From Candidatus Agathobaculum merdigallinarum (GTDB taxonomy: Bacteria > Bacillota > Clostridia > Oscillospirales > Butyricicoccaceae): 7,004 nt of DNA. Under the pieces are notes generated by a model, which did no database searches, was not told the DNA's origin, and saw only the letters and a program-made list of their open reading frames with translations. The stretch is taken from contig DXDO01000202.1 of assembly GCA_019115425.1 (NCBI GenBank), positions 1 through 7,004 on the forward strand, in the 5' to 3' direction. A program made the position numbers and the translations under genes. Shown piece after piece: positions 1 to 6,310 of this stretch. Position 1 is the stretch's first letter; every line of letters begins with the position of its first letter.

Positions 1-371
1 GGAACGTCACCTTTTCGGGCGGCTTTGCCGTTCAGCAGGATTTTGATGAACTGGCGGACATTCCCAAATCCACGATTTTGCACCAGTCAAATAACATGGA
101 ATTGTATTTTGAGGTGGACGACTTCGACGCATTTATGGATAAGCTGCATGGCTTTCTGGATGTGGAGCTAGTGCATCCGCCCAAGATGCACGTGTGGCAG
201 CAGCGTGTCGTCCGCCTGTATGATCCGGACTGGCATATGATCGAGGTCGGAGAATCTATGGCGGTGGTAGCGCAGCGGCTGCTGAAAGAAGGCTTTACAG
301 TGGAGCAGACTGCGCAGAAAACACAGCTGCCGGTCGAATTTGTGGAACAATGCAGGAAAGGTATGGAATAG
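1..371 (+). CDS. VOC (glyoxalase-fold) family protein, C-terminal part
   Basis: Partial gene that enters from the left edge; the first whole codon is at base 3 and 122 residues are visible. The segment with ELYFEVDDFDAF, then HPPKMHVWQQR, then RLYDPDWHMIEVGE matches the second beta-alpha-beta-beta-beta module of a vicinal oxygen chelate domain; the Glu in IEVGE is in the usual place of the last metal ligand. After the domain comes a helical tail of about 37 residues (from base 258) with GFTVEQTAQKTQLPVEFVEQ, which has the spacing of a small helix-turn-helix. Family members act as glyoxalases, dioxygenases, or antibiotic-binding proteins, so the substrate cannot be named. The stop lies 3 bases before the hydrolase start, so the two genes are almost certainly cotranscribed. 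Family assignment is good; function is unknown. Confidence 0.85.
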   Translation, partial: NVTFSGGFAVQQDFDELADIPKSTILHQSNNMELYFEVDDFDAFMDKLHGFLDVELVHPPKMHVWQQRVVRLYDPDWHMIEVGESMAVVAQRLLKEGFTVEQTAQKTQLPVEFVEQCRKGME

Positions 372-374
372 GAT

Positions 375-1097
375 ATGTTCGGTTATGCGCCGAAATTTGT
401 TGATTGCGGCGATGCTCGCATCGCCTGCTATGTTGTAGGGGATGGAAAGCCGCTTGTGCTGCTGCACGGCAACGGAGAGGACAGCGCATACTGGAAGGCG
501 CAGATTCCCGAGTTTACGCGGTTTTATCGTGTCATCGCAGTGGACAGCCGCGGACACGGCATGTCAGAAAGCGGGGCGCATGGTCTGTCGTTCGCTCTGA
601 TGGCAGAGGATCTGAAAATGGTTCTTGATGCCTGCGGCGTGAAAAAAGCGCATATCCTTGGTTTTTCAGATGGCGGTAATCTGGCAATCAAGTTTGCGCT
701 GACCTATCCGGACTATGTAGACAAGCTGATCCTGAACGGTGCGAACGTGGAGATGTTCAGCGGCATCAAGCCATATATCCAGCTGCCGGTATACGCAGGA
801 TACGGCGTGCTGTCGGCAATGGCGCGCGTGAGCAGGAAGGCTGCGCGAAAGCGTGATGTGCTTGGCCTGATGGTGCATCCGTATGGCGTGGATATGGAGG
901 ATCTGGCGCGGCTGACCATGCCGACCCTGATCATTGTCGGCGAGCATGATATGGTGCGCGAGAGCCAGACAAAAGAGATGGCGGCGCGCATCCCACACTG
1001 CCGCGTCGAAATCTTTCGCGACGGCGATCATTTTGTTGCGGCAAAGCAGCCGTCCCGTTTCAACCGGACGGTCATTGAGTTTTTATTGGGGAGATAA
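375..1097 (+). CDS. alpha/beta hydrolase
   Basis: A 240-residue cytoplasmic protein with no signal peptide, full length for a small alpha/beta hydrolase. Visible elements in order are the oxyanion-hole motif LLHGNGED (residues 29-36), the strand and turn VIAVDSRGHGMSES (53-66), the nucleophile elbow GFSDGG with Ser98, the acid in VGEHD at Asp192, and the catalytic His219 in DGDHF. The triad Ser98-Asp192-His219 is therefore complete. A short cap of about residues 125-175 sits between the core halves. It should hydrolyse an ester, thioester, lactone or similar small molecule; the sequence alone does not tell which. The start codon has only a weak purine-rich sequence upstream and lies 3 bases after the preceding stop, suggesting translational coupling. 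The aminotransferase gene follows after 6 bases. Confidence 0.93.
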   Translation: MFGYAPKFVDCGDARIACYVVGDGKPLVLLHGNGEDSAYWKAQIPEFTRFYRVIAVDSRGHGMSESGAHGLSFALMAEDLKMVLDACGVKKAHILGFSDGGNLAIKFALTYPDYVDKLILNGANVEMFSGIKPYIQLPVYAGYGVLSAMARVSRKAARKRDVLGLMVHPYGVDMEDLARLTMPTLIIVGEHDMVRESQTKEMAARIPHCRVEIFRDGDHFVAAKQPSRFNRTVIEFLLGR

Positions 1098-1103
1098 TCA
1101 GAC

Positions 1104-2270
1104 ATGCAGTTCATGAAAGCAGGGGAGCCTGCGGAAAGCAATATTTTTAACCAGCTGGACGAGCGCAAGCGCGCGTTGCTTGCCAGCGGCAAAGATGTTA
1201 TCAATCTTTCGATCGGTACGCCGGATTTTCAGCCCGACAGCCATGTGCGGGAGGCGGTCAGCCGCGCGGCGCTCGACCCAGAGCAGTATAAATATTCGCT
1301 GAATGAAACGAGCGCGCTGTTGGATGCGGTGCAGAGCTGGTACAGGCGGCGCTACAACGTGGAGCTGGCAGATGATGAAATCATGGCGGTGTGCGGCTCG
1401 CAGGAGGGCATCGCGCATGTCTGTTTCCCGTTTGCCGGGCCGAATGATCTGATTTTGGTGCCAGACCCGGGATATCCGATTTTCTCGTTTGGCCCGCTGA
1501 TGACCGGCGCTACGGTCGCGCTGTATCCGCTGCGCGCGGAAAATAATTGGGTGCTGGATTTTGGGGACATTCCAGAGGATGTGGCTGACCGCGCCAAGGC
1601 GATGGTCGTGTCCTATCCGAATAACCCAACAACCGCGGTCGCGGATCGTTCGTTTTACGAGCGGTTGGTGACCTTTGCGCGCGAGCATAATATCATTGTG
1701 ATTCACGACAACGCCTATTCCGACCTGCTGCTGAACGGGGAGCAGGGGCTTTCCTTCCTGTCCATTCCAGGCGCGAAGGAGGTTGGCATCGAGTTTAACT
1801 CGCTTTCCAAAACGTATAACCTGACCGGCATGCGCGTTTCGTTTGCGCTCGGCAATCGCGAGGTGATCGGTAAATTCCGCGCGTTCCGCTCGCAGATCGA
1901 TTACGGCATGTTTTACCCTGTTCAGGCGGGCGCGGTGGCGGCGCTGACCGGACCGCAGGATATCGTCGCGCGCAACCGCGAGGGCTACATGGCGCGGCGC
2001 GATGCGCTGTGCGGCGGACTGCGCCGCATCGGCTGGGACGTGCCGGATGCACAGGGTACCATGTTCGTCTGGGCGAAGATCCCAGACAGATTTACATCCT
2101 CTGTTGACTTTGTGCTGGAGCTGATGGAGAAAACCGGCGTGATCGGCGTGCCGGGCAGCGCATTCGGCGCGCAGGGTAAGGGCTATGTGCGCTTTGCATT
2201 GGTCGTGCCGCCCGAACGTATGGAGGAGGCGGTACGCCGCATTGATGAAAGCGGCATCGTGAAAGGATGA
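1104..2270 (+). CDS. pyridoxal phosphate-dependent class I/II aminotransferase, DapL/MfnC-like
   Basis: A 388-residue fold-type I PLP enzyme, the normal family length. Cofactor and substrate residues are visible: Asn174 in YPNNPT, Asp202 and Tyr205 in HDNAYSDL, the Schiff-base Lys236 in SLSKTYNLTGMR with phosphate-binding Arg244, and the carboxylate-binding Arg363 in GYVRFA. The N-terminal LSIGTPDF and the segment SQEGIAH...VPDPGYPIF recall the branch that includes LL-diaminopimelate aminotransferase (DapL2 type) and MfnC-like enzymes. DapL makes LL-diaminopimelate for lysine and cell wall synthesis, but this branch also contains alanine, aspartate and aromatic aminotransferases, so I leave the substrate open. 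Start choice: GGGGAG at 1088-1093 lies 10 bases before the ATG, overlapping the end of the hydrolase gene. It is in the middle of the operon, with the VOC gene directly following. Confidence 0.94.
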   Translation: MQFMKAGEPAESNIFNQLDERKRALLASGKDVINLSIGTPDFQPDSHVREAVSRAALDPEQYKYSLNETSALLDAVQSWYRRRYNVELADDEIMAVCGSQEGIAHVCFPFAGPNDLILVPDPGYPIFSFGPLMTGATVALYPLRAENNWVLDFGDIPEDVADRAKAMVVSYPNNPTTAVADRSFYERLVTFAREHNIIVIHDNAYSDLLLNGEQGLSFLSIPGAKEVGIEFNSLSKTYNLTGMRVSFALGNREVIGKFRAFRSQIDYGMFYPVQAGAVAALTGPQDIVARNREGYMARRDALCGGLRRIGWDVPDAQGTMFVWAKIPDRFTSSVDFVLELMEKTGVIGVPGSAFGAQGKGYVRFALVVPPERMEEAVRRIDESGIVKG

Positions 2271-2272
2271 GG
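2269..2272 (+). promoter_or_regulatory. ribosome binding site deciding the VOC gene start
   Basis: GAGG lies 6 bases before the ATG at 2279. The alternative in-frame ATG at 2267 overlaps the aminotransferase stop and has its only purine run (AAAGG) directly touching the start codon, too close for use. This favours 2279. Confidence 0.55.
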
Positions 2273-2278
2273 CAGAAA

Positions 2279-2662
2279 ATGAGGATCGACCACGCAGCGC
2301 TGTATACTGCTGATTTGGAGCGGTCGCGTGCGTTTTACGAAAAATATTTTGACGGTACGGCGGGAAAGCAGTATCATAATCTGCACACCGGCCTAAAAAC
2401 CTACTTTATCTCGTTTGCGGACGGCGCACGGCTCGAGCTGATGACGCGGCCGGCATTGGAAGAGCCGGAGCGTTCGCACCGGTGGGCCGGATGGACGCAT
2501 CTGGCGTTTAAGGCGGGCACACGTGAAAATGTGGACGCACTGACCGAACGCCTGCGTGCGGACGGCTATGAGGTGACCAGCGGGCCGCGTGTGACTGGCG
2601 ACGGATACTACGAAAGCTGCGTGCTCGATCCGGACGGCAACACGATTGAGATCGTGGCATAA
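2279..2662 (+). CDS. VOC family protein, glyoxalase I-like
   Basis: A single-domain vicinal oxygen chelate protein of 127 residues. The four expected metal ligands are all present: His5 (IDHAALYT), Glu53 (ARLELM), His74 (THLAFK) and Glu124 (NTIEIVA). These are nearly the positions of E. coli glyoxalase I (His5, Glu56, His74, Glu122, from memory). Other family marks are DLERSRAFYEKYF near the N terminus and GPRVTGDGYYES with LDPDGN near the C terminus. Members isomerise thiol adducts of methylglyoxal or act on related small molecules; it resembles the YaeR-type branch more than classical glutathione-dependent GloA, and many Clostridia lack glutathione, so the thiol cofactor is uncertain. I prefer the start at 2279 because it gives the typical MRIDHAALYT N terminus and a usable ribosome binding site; the ATG at 2267 would add four residues and a 4-base overlap with the aminotransferase stop. 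Confidence 0.92.
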   Translation: MRIDHAALYTADLERSRAFYEKYFDGTAGKQYHNLHTGLKTYFISFADGARLELMTRPALEEPERSHRWAGWTHLAFKAGTRENVDALTERLRADGYEVTSGPRVTGDGYYESCVLDPDGNTIEIVA

Positions 2663-2667
2663 AGGAG
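2661..2667 (+). promoter_or_regulatory. ribosome binding site of exoA
   Basis: AAAGGAG lies 5 bases before the ATG at 2673 and overlaps the stop codon of the VOC gene. It excludes the longer reading frame that opens at 2646 and fixes the ExoA start with the canonical MKLISWNVNG terminus. Confidence 0.8.
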
Positions 2668-2672
2668 AAAAC

Positions 2673-3422
2673 ATGAAACTGATTTCCTGGAATGTAAACG
2701 GCCTGCGCGCCTGCGTGGGCAAGGGATTTTTTGATTTTCTGGCGGCGGAGCAGCCGGACATGATGTGTCTGCAGGAGACTAAGCTTCAGCCTGAACAGGC
2801 GCCGCAGATCGAGGGATATTACGAATATTGGAACTCGGCGGAAAAGAAGGGCTATTCGGGCGTGGCGCTGTTTTCCAAAAACGAGCCGCAGTCGGTGACC
2901 TATGGCATCGGCATTGAGGAGCACGACCATGAGGGCCGCGTCATCACGGCCGACTACGGCGAATTTTATCTGGTGACGGTCTACACGCCAAACTCGCAGG
3001 ATGAACTGAGGCGTTTGGACTATCGTATGCGCTGGGAGGACGACTTCCGCACCTACCTGAAAAAGCTGGATGCGGAAAAGACGGTCATTGTGTGCGGCGA
3101 TATGAACGTCGCGCACAAGGAGATTGATCTGAAAAATCCCAAGACCAACCGGCGCAATGCAGGCTTCACGGATGAAGAACGCGCTAAAATGACCGAACTG
3201 CTGGAGGCTGGGTTTACCGATACCTTCCGCCATTTTTACCCGGATCTTGAGGGCGCGTATTCGTGGTGGAGCTATCGTTTCAAGGCGCGCGAGAAAAATG
3301 CAGGGTGGCGCATCGACTACTTCCTCGTGTCCGACCGCTTTGCGGACCGCGTCAAGGATGCGCGCATTTTAAGCGATGTGTTCGGCTCGGACCACTGTCC
3401 GGTGCTGATCGAAGTGGAGTGA
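2673..3422 (+). CDS. exoA: exodeoxyribonuclease III / AP endonuclease
   Basis: A 249-residue member of the ExoIII/APE1 family of the endonuclease-exonuclease-phosphatase fold. In base excision repair it cuts 5' to abasic sites and clears blocked 3' ends; it acts in the cytoplasm on DNA and needs Mg2+. Active-site residues are all visible: Asn7 (SWNVNG), Glu35 (CLQETK), Tyr104 (VYTPNSQ), Asp143 and Asn145 (GDMNVAH), Asp215 (GWRIDYFLVS), and the closing Asp240-His241 pair (GSDHCPV). The segment NRRNAGFTDEER and the AYSWWSYR motif are also typical of ExoA. The length is that of Gram-positive ExoA. It lies 10 bases after the VOC stop and 4 bases before the CPCC gene. The VOC-exoA linkage may link carbonyl detoxification and repair of damaged DNA, but this is inference. 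Confidence 0.97.
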   Translation: MKLISWNVNGLRACVGKGFFDFLAAEQPDMMCLQETKLQPEQAPQIEGYYEYWNSAEKKGYSGVALFSKNEPQSVTYGIGIEEHDHEGRVITADYGEFYLVTVYTPNSQDELRRLDYRMRWEDDFRTYLKKLDAEKTVIVCGDMNVAHKEIDLKNPKTNRRNAGFTDEERAKMTELLEAGFTDTFRHFYPDLEGAYSWWSYRFKAREKNAGWRIDYFLVSDRFADRVKDARILSDVFGSDHCPVLIEVE

Positions 3423-3426
3423 GCAG

Positions 3427-3798
3427 ATGGACAGGCATAAGCAGATGTTTTTCCCAGAGGCAACGTATTTCGGTGAGACTGGGCCGGAGGAGAAAAATTG
3501 CCCCAACCCGCTCGACCGCCCCGATCTCTATGCGGAGGAGAACGAGCCACAGGAGCCGCTCTGGACGCTTCCGGACGGCCCCTCTGAGCCGTGCCCATGC
3601 TGCGGTGCGGATATCCCGGAAAACCCGTCCCCGGGCTACATCTGCCCGATGTGCTGGTGGGAGATCGATTACTTTACGGCGGACGAGGACGAGCCGAGCG
3701 ACCAGAACCACGGCCTGTCGCTCGAGGAAGCGCGGCTGAACTTCCGCACGTTCGGTATCTGCGATCCATGGCTGCGCCGCAATAAAGACGAAGAATAA
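3427..3798 (+). CDS. CPCC cysteine-rich protein
   Basis: A 123-residue acidic, cytoplasmic protein of unknown function. Its centre carries CPCCG (Cys56, Cys58, Cys59), then CPMCWWE (Cys73 and Cys76), followed by SDQNHGLSLEEARLNF and a final Cys112 in FGICD; this order is the signature of the cysteine-rich CPCC domain family. The paired CxC(C) and CxxC knuckles suggest a structural zinc or other metal site. The first 50 residues are low in conserved features, rich in Pro and Glu, with one more Cys at 25. GGAG at 3416-3419, inside the end of exoA, lies 7 bases before the ATG. It is the last gene of the operon and its stop abuts the terminator hairpin. CPCC proteins occur beside toxins and other accessory genes in some genomes, but no such partner is visible here. 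Family call is good, function not known. Confidence 0.88.
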   Translation: MDRHKQMFFPEATYFGETGPEEKNCPNPLDRPDLYAEENEPQEPLWTLPDGPSEPCPCCGADIPENPSPGYICPMCWWEIDYFTADEDEPSDQNHGLSLEEARLNFRTFGICDPWLRRNKDEE

Positions 3799-3840
3799 AA
3801 AAGGTTACGGATTCCATTTGCGGAATCCGTAACCTTTTTT
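3797..3840. terminator. bidirectional intrinsic terminator
   Basis: A perfect 13-base inverted repeat, GGTTACGGATTCC at 3803-3815 and GGAATCCGTAACC at 3822-3834, has a 6-base loop. It is flanked by six A (3797-3802) and six T (3835-3840), so both strands give a stable hairpin with a U run. It ends the rightward operon, overlapping the last codon of the CPCC gene's stop, and also the leftward permease gene whose stop is at 3852-3854. Confidence 0.95.
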
Positions 3841-3851
3841 ATGTACAGTGT

Positions 3852-4787
3852 TCAGCCGCCGAGCAGCCCGCATAGCGCAATCAAACCGGGGATGGTAACA
3901 GCGGATAAAATGGTGGAAACCGCGATGGCTCGCGTGGAAAACAGATAGTCCGTACCATATACCTGACCGAACATGGAGCAGACCATCGCGACCGGCGCGG
4001 CGGCGCTGATCAGCATCGTGTTTCGCAGCGTGGTTTCGAGCGGGAGCAGAAGGAAGATGACCATGGTGATCAACGGCAGCACAAGCAGGCGCAGCGCGGT
4101 TACAAAGTACACCTGCTTGTCGCGGAAGCAGGAGCGCAGGTCACACTGGGCGAGAAACGCGCCGAGAATGATCATGGCGACTGGGGTGTTGAGTGAGGCA
4201 AGGTAGGAAACACAGGACGCAGGGATCGCGGGAAGCTTCAGCGGTGTAAGGAAAAACAGCAGGCCGATCGCCAGCGATACAGTGCCAGGATTGAGGACGG
4301 CATTGCGGATCTTCTGGCTGCGGCTGGTTTCCTGTGAAAGCTGTGTAATCCCATAGCTCCACAAAATAACGTTATTGACCGCGATAAACGCCGAACCAAG
4401 AAACAGGCCGTGTGAGCCATACAGCGCATCCAGCAGCGGCAGCGCCATAAAGCCGCAGTTGGTGAATACCACGCACATACGCTTGTCCGCATAGTTTTTG
4501 TGCGGCCCGTCCGCACGGAACAGGATGTGGCTGACGAGAATGGATAACCCCATCGCCAAAAAGGCGCAGCCGGCGGAAATGATCAGCTCGGTGCCGAGCG
4601 CAGGCTCGAATTCGCGCTGGAACGAGTCAATGATCACGCTGGGGGCGACAATACGCGTCAGAATCATTGAAAGCTGCCCGGCGCCGTCGTTCGTCAGGTA
4701 TTTTAACCGGAAGCAAATATATCCCACCGCCATCAACAGAAACATGACGAGGATTTGGGAAATAAGAATCTGCATATTCTCAAGCAT
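3852..4787 (-). CDS. AEC family transporter (auxin efflux carrier-like permease)
   Basis: A 311-residue very hydrophobic inner-membrane protein with about ten predicted membrane segments in two halves, the normal size for the AEC family of the BART superfamily. Family marks include FTNCGFMALPLLDALYG (residues 108-124), a conserved NPG at 166-168, LNTPVAMIILGAFLA (199-213), and the C-terminal block with AAAPVAMV (262-269), a Tyr-Gly-Thr-Asp turn and SAVTIPGL (295-302). Bacterial members export or import small carboxylates such as malate or malonate, or amino acid-related anions; the substrate is unknown. Start choice: GGAGG at 4797-4801 lies 9 bases upstream of the ATG at 4785-4787; a longer frame to 4832 would run through this site and into the promoter. 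It is a single-gene transcript with its own promoter, convergent with the operon to its left and divergent from the carboxypeptidase gene. Confidence 0.94.
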   Translation of the reverse strand: MLENMQILISQILVMFLLMAVGYICFRLKYLTNDGAGQLSMILTRIVAPSVIIDSFQREFEPALGTELIISAGCAFLAMGLSILVSHILFRADGPHKNYADKRMCVVFTNCGFMALPLLDALYGSHGLFLGSAFIAVNNVILWSYGITQLSQETSRSQKIRNAVLNPGTVSLAIGLLFFLTPLKLPAIPASCVSYLASLNTPVAMIILGAFLAQCDLRSCFRDKQVYFVTALRLLVLPLITMVIFLLLPLETTLRNTMLISAAAPVAMVCSMFGQVYGTDYLFSTRAIAVSTILSAVTIPGLIALCGLLGG

Positions 4788-4796
4788 AGAGAAATA

Positions 4797-4801
4797 CCTC
4801 C
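4797..4801 (-). promoter_or_regulatory. ribosome binding site of the AEC permease gene
   Basis: GGAGG on the minus strand, 9 bases before the ATG at 4787. It decides this start over the longer frame to 4832. A weak 4-base pairing (ACCT with AGGT, 4796-4808) could fold over it, but it is too short to claim regulation. Confidence 0.85.
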
Positions 4802-4827
4802 GGTAGGTTGGATTTGTCACGATTTTT

Positions 4828-4857
4828 ATCATAAAACAAAGCGGGGGTGCTTGTCAA
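4828..4857 (-). promoter_or_regulatory. sigma-70/SigA-type promoter of the AEC permease gene
   Basis: On the minus strand, TTGACA (4852-4857, a perfect -35) and TATGAT (4828-4833, five of six -10 bases) are 18 bases apart. The expected transcription start is near 4820, giving a leader of about 33 bases before the ATG. No operator repeat is obvious. Confidence 0.8.
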
Positions 4858-4915
4858 TGGGCTAGGAATGTTTTAGCAGGACGGAGCATAGGATAGGGCG
4901 AAAGGGTGGATAGCT

Positions 4916-6055
4916 GTGAGAAAGATGATCTGCGCCGCCTTGCTCAGCGGGGTGCTGCTGGTTCAGGCAGCCGCACTGCCGGAGATGGGCGATCTGAACG
5001 CGAAATCGGCTGCGCTGTACGCGGCCAACGGGCAGGAACTATATGCGTATAATGCGGATGAGCCGCTGCAGCCCGCCTCGGTGACCAAAGTGATGACCAT
5101 GCTGCTGGCAATGGAAGCGCTGGAACGCGGCGACGTGACATTGGATACCATGATTACCGGCAGCGAATACGCCTGCTCGATGGGCGGCACGCAGGTATGG
5201 CTTGAGCCGGGTGAACAACTCTCTCTGGATGAAATGCTCAAGGCGATTGCAGTCGGCTCGGCAAACGACTGCGCAGTCGCGGTAGCAGAGCATCTGGCGG
5301 GTACCGAAGCGGCGTTCGTCGAGCGGATGAACCAGCGCGCCGCGGAGCTTGGCTGCACAAATACGAAGTTCATCAATGCCAACGGGCTGGACGGCATGGG
5401 AGAAAAGACCATGACCTCGGCGCGTGATATCGCGCTGATTTCCTGCGAGCTTCTGAAGCATCCGAAGATACTCGACTATACCGGCATCTGGATGGACAGC
5501 ATCCGCGGCGGGACATTTTCGCTGGCCAATACCAACAAGATGCTCAAAAGCTATCAGGGACTCACCGGACTGAAAACCGGATATATTGCAGAAGCCGGAT
5601 ACTGCATCTCAGCCAGCGCCGAGCGGGACGGACTGAGTCTGGTGGCGGTCGTGATGGCAGCGCCGACCAAGGAAACACGCATGGCGGACGCCACGGCACT
5701 GCTCAACTATGGTTTTGCCAACTTTGCAGCCTACACCCCGCCGGAGGATGCGCTGACACCTGTTCCCGTTTCCCTTGGGCACGCGGATTTCGTGCAGCCG
5801 GTGATGGAGGGCGGCACATCATTTGTTGTGGAAAAAGCGAAAGCGGATGAACTGGAGACCCATTTGGAGCTGCCTGACACCCTGACCGCCCCTGTGGAGG
5901 CGGGACAGGAGATCGGAAGGCTGACCGTTACAAGCGGCGGGGAAACGCTGTTGGAAGTTCCGCTGACTGCGGCCGAAGCGGTGGAAGCGGTGACAGTGGC
6001 CGATCTGTTTACTTCCTTTCTGTGCGGGCTTGTCAGCGGCGGAGAAGCACAGTAG
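4916..6055 (+). CDS. serine-type D-Ala-D-Ala carboxypeptidase (DacA/DacF-like, low-molecular-weight PBP)
   Basis: A 379-residue secreted penicillin-binding protein that removes the terminal D-Ala from peptidoglycan pentapeptides and so limits cross-linking. A signal peptide (MRKMICAALLSGVLLVQA, cleavage probably near residue 18-20) is followed by the peptidase S11 domain to about 250 and a beta-rich C-terminal domain to about 360. Catalytic motifs are complete: SVTK with Ser55 and Lys58, SAN at 115-117, and KTG at 220-222. The final segment VADLFTSFLCGLVSGG could be an amphipathic membrane anchor. I chose the GTG at 4916 because it supplies the Arg2-Lys3 positive region of the signal peptide; an ATG at 4925 would lose it. 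A purine stretch AAAGGGTGGA (4901-4910) lies 5 bases upstream as ribosome binding site. No clear promoter is visible in 4858-4900 and no clear terminator follows the gene. Symbol withheld because dacA, dacB and dacF cannot be told apart. Confidence 0.95.
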   Translation: MRKMICAALLSGVLLVQAAALPEMGDLNAKSAALYAANGQELYAYNADEPLQPASVTKVMTMLLAMEALERGDVTLDTMITGSEYACSMGGTQVWLEPGEQLSLDEMLKAIAVGSANDCAVAVAEHLAGTEAAFVERMNQRAAELGCTNTKFINANGLDGMGEKTMTSARDIALISCELLKHPKILDYTGIWMDSIRGGTFSLANTNKMLKSYQGLTGLKTGYIAEAGYCISASAERDGLSLVAVVMAAPTKETRMADATALLNYGFANFAAYTPPEDALTPVPVSLGHADFVQPVMEGGTSFVVEKAKADELETHLELPDTLTAPVEAGQEIGRLTVTSGGETLLEVPLTAAEAVEAVTVADLFTSFLCGLVSGGEAQ

Positions 6056-6247
6056 CATGACCTACAGGAGGGCAGCCGCGCCGGCAGGAGTGTTTTGCCG
6101 CATCTTCATTGAAAATCTTCCCAAAACAGAGGAATTTGCATGCGATAGTCGGGATATACTAACGGAAAACAGCTTTGCAGCGTGCTGCGGATGTGATATG
6201 GCGGGAAGGGACGCTGACAAAATGACGAAAAAGTTTGCAAATCATGC
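6056..6247. other. non-coding spacer after the carboxypeptidase gene
   Basis: No credible gene. It contains a short palindrome GCAGCGTGCTGC (6177-6188), the palindrome TTTGCAAA (6234-6241), and a good isolated -10-like TATACT (6155-6160) without a matching -35. No hairpin with a T run is present, so transcripts of the carboxypeptidase gene may run on towards the P-loop gene. Confidence 0.4.
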
Positions 6248-6276
6248 TTGTGGTTTTGGGTAAACTATGGTACACT
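6248..6276 (+). promoter_or_regulatory. extended -10 promoter of the P-loop gene
   Basis: TACACT (6271-6276) carries an upstream TGG that fits the extended -10 motif (TG at 6268-6269). A weak -35, TTGTGG (6248-6253), stands 17 bases away. The expected start of transcription is near 6283, giving a leader of about 28 bases. Confidence 0.6.
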
Positions 6277-6281
6277 AAAAA

Positions 6282-6296
6282 CAACCTCAAAGGTTG
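6282..6296 (+). promoter_or_regulatory. leader hairpin touching the ribosome binding site
   Basis: CAACCT (6282-6287) pairs perfectly with AGGTTG (6291-6296) around a CAA loop. It would form at the very 5' end of the predicted mRNA. Its last base is the first G of the ribosome binding site GGGAGG (6296-6301), which lies 9 bases before the ATG. It may protect the 5' end or modulate initiation. Confidence 0.5.
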
Positions 6297-6310
6297 GGAG
6301 GATATAAACT

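Noticed and set aside
3263..3739. Arg- and Ser-rich rightward frame across exoA and the CPCC gene.
   Set aside because: It is an out-of-frame shadow of two well-supported genes, with skewed composition and no motif.
3852..4832. Longer N-terminal form of the AEC permease beginning at 4832.
   Set aside because: It would start inside the -10 element of the predicted promoter, add a polar 15-residue stretch, and ignore the strong GGAGG before the ATG at 4787.
6109..6160. Possible promoter made of TTGAAA (6109-6114) and TATACT (6155-6160).
   Set aside because: The spacing of 40 bases is far too long, and neither element has a partner at 16-18 bases.
6030..6263. A 77-codon rightward frame overlapping the end of the carboxypeptidase gene, rich in cysteine.
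   Set aside because: Starts inside the carboxypeptidase gene, has no usable ribosome binding site before its internal ATG or GTG codons, shows no recognisable motif, and its end runs into the promoter of the P-loop gene.
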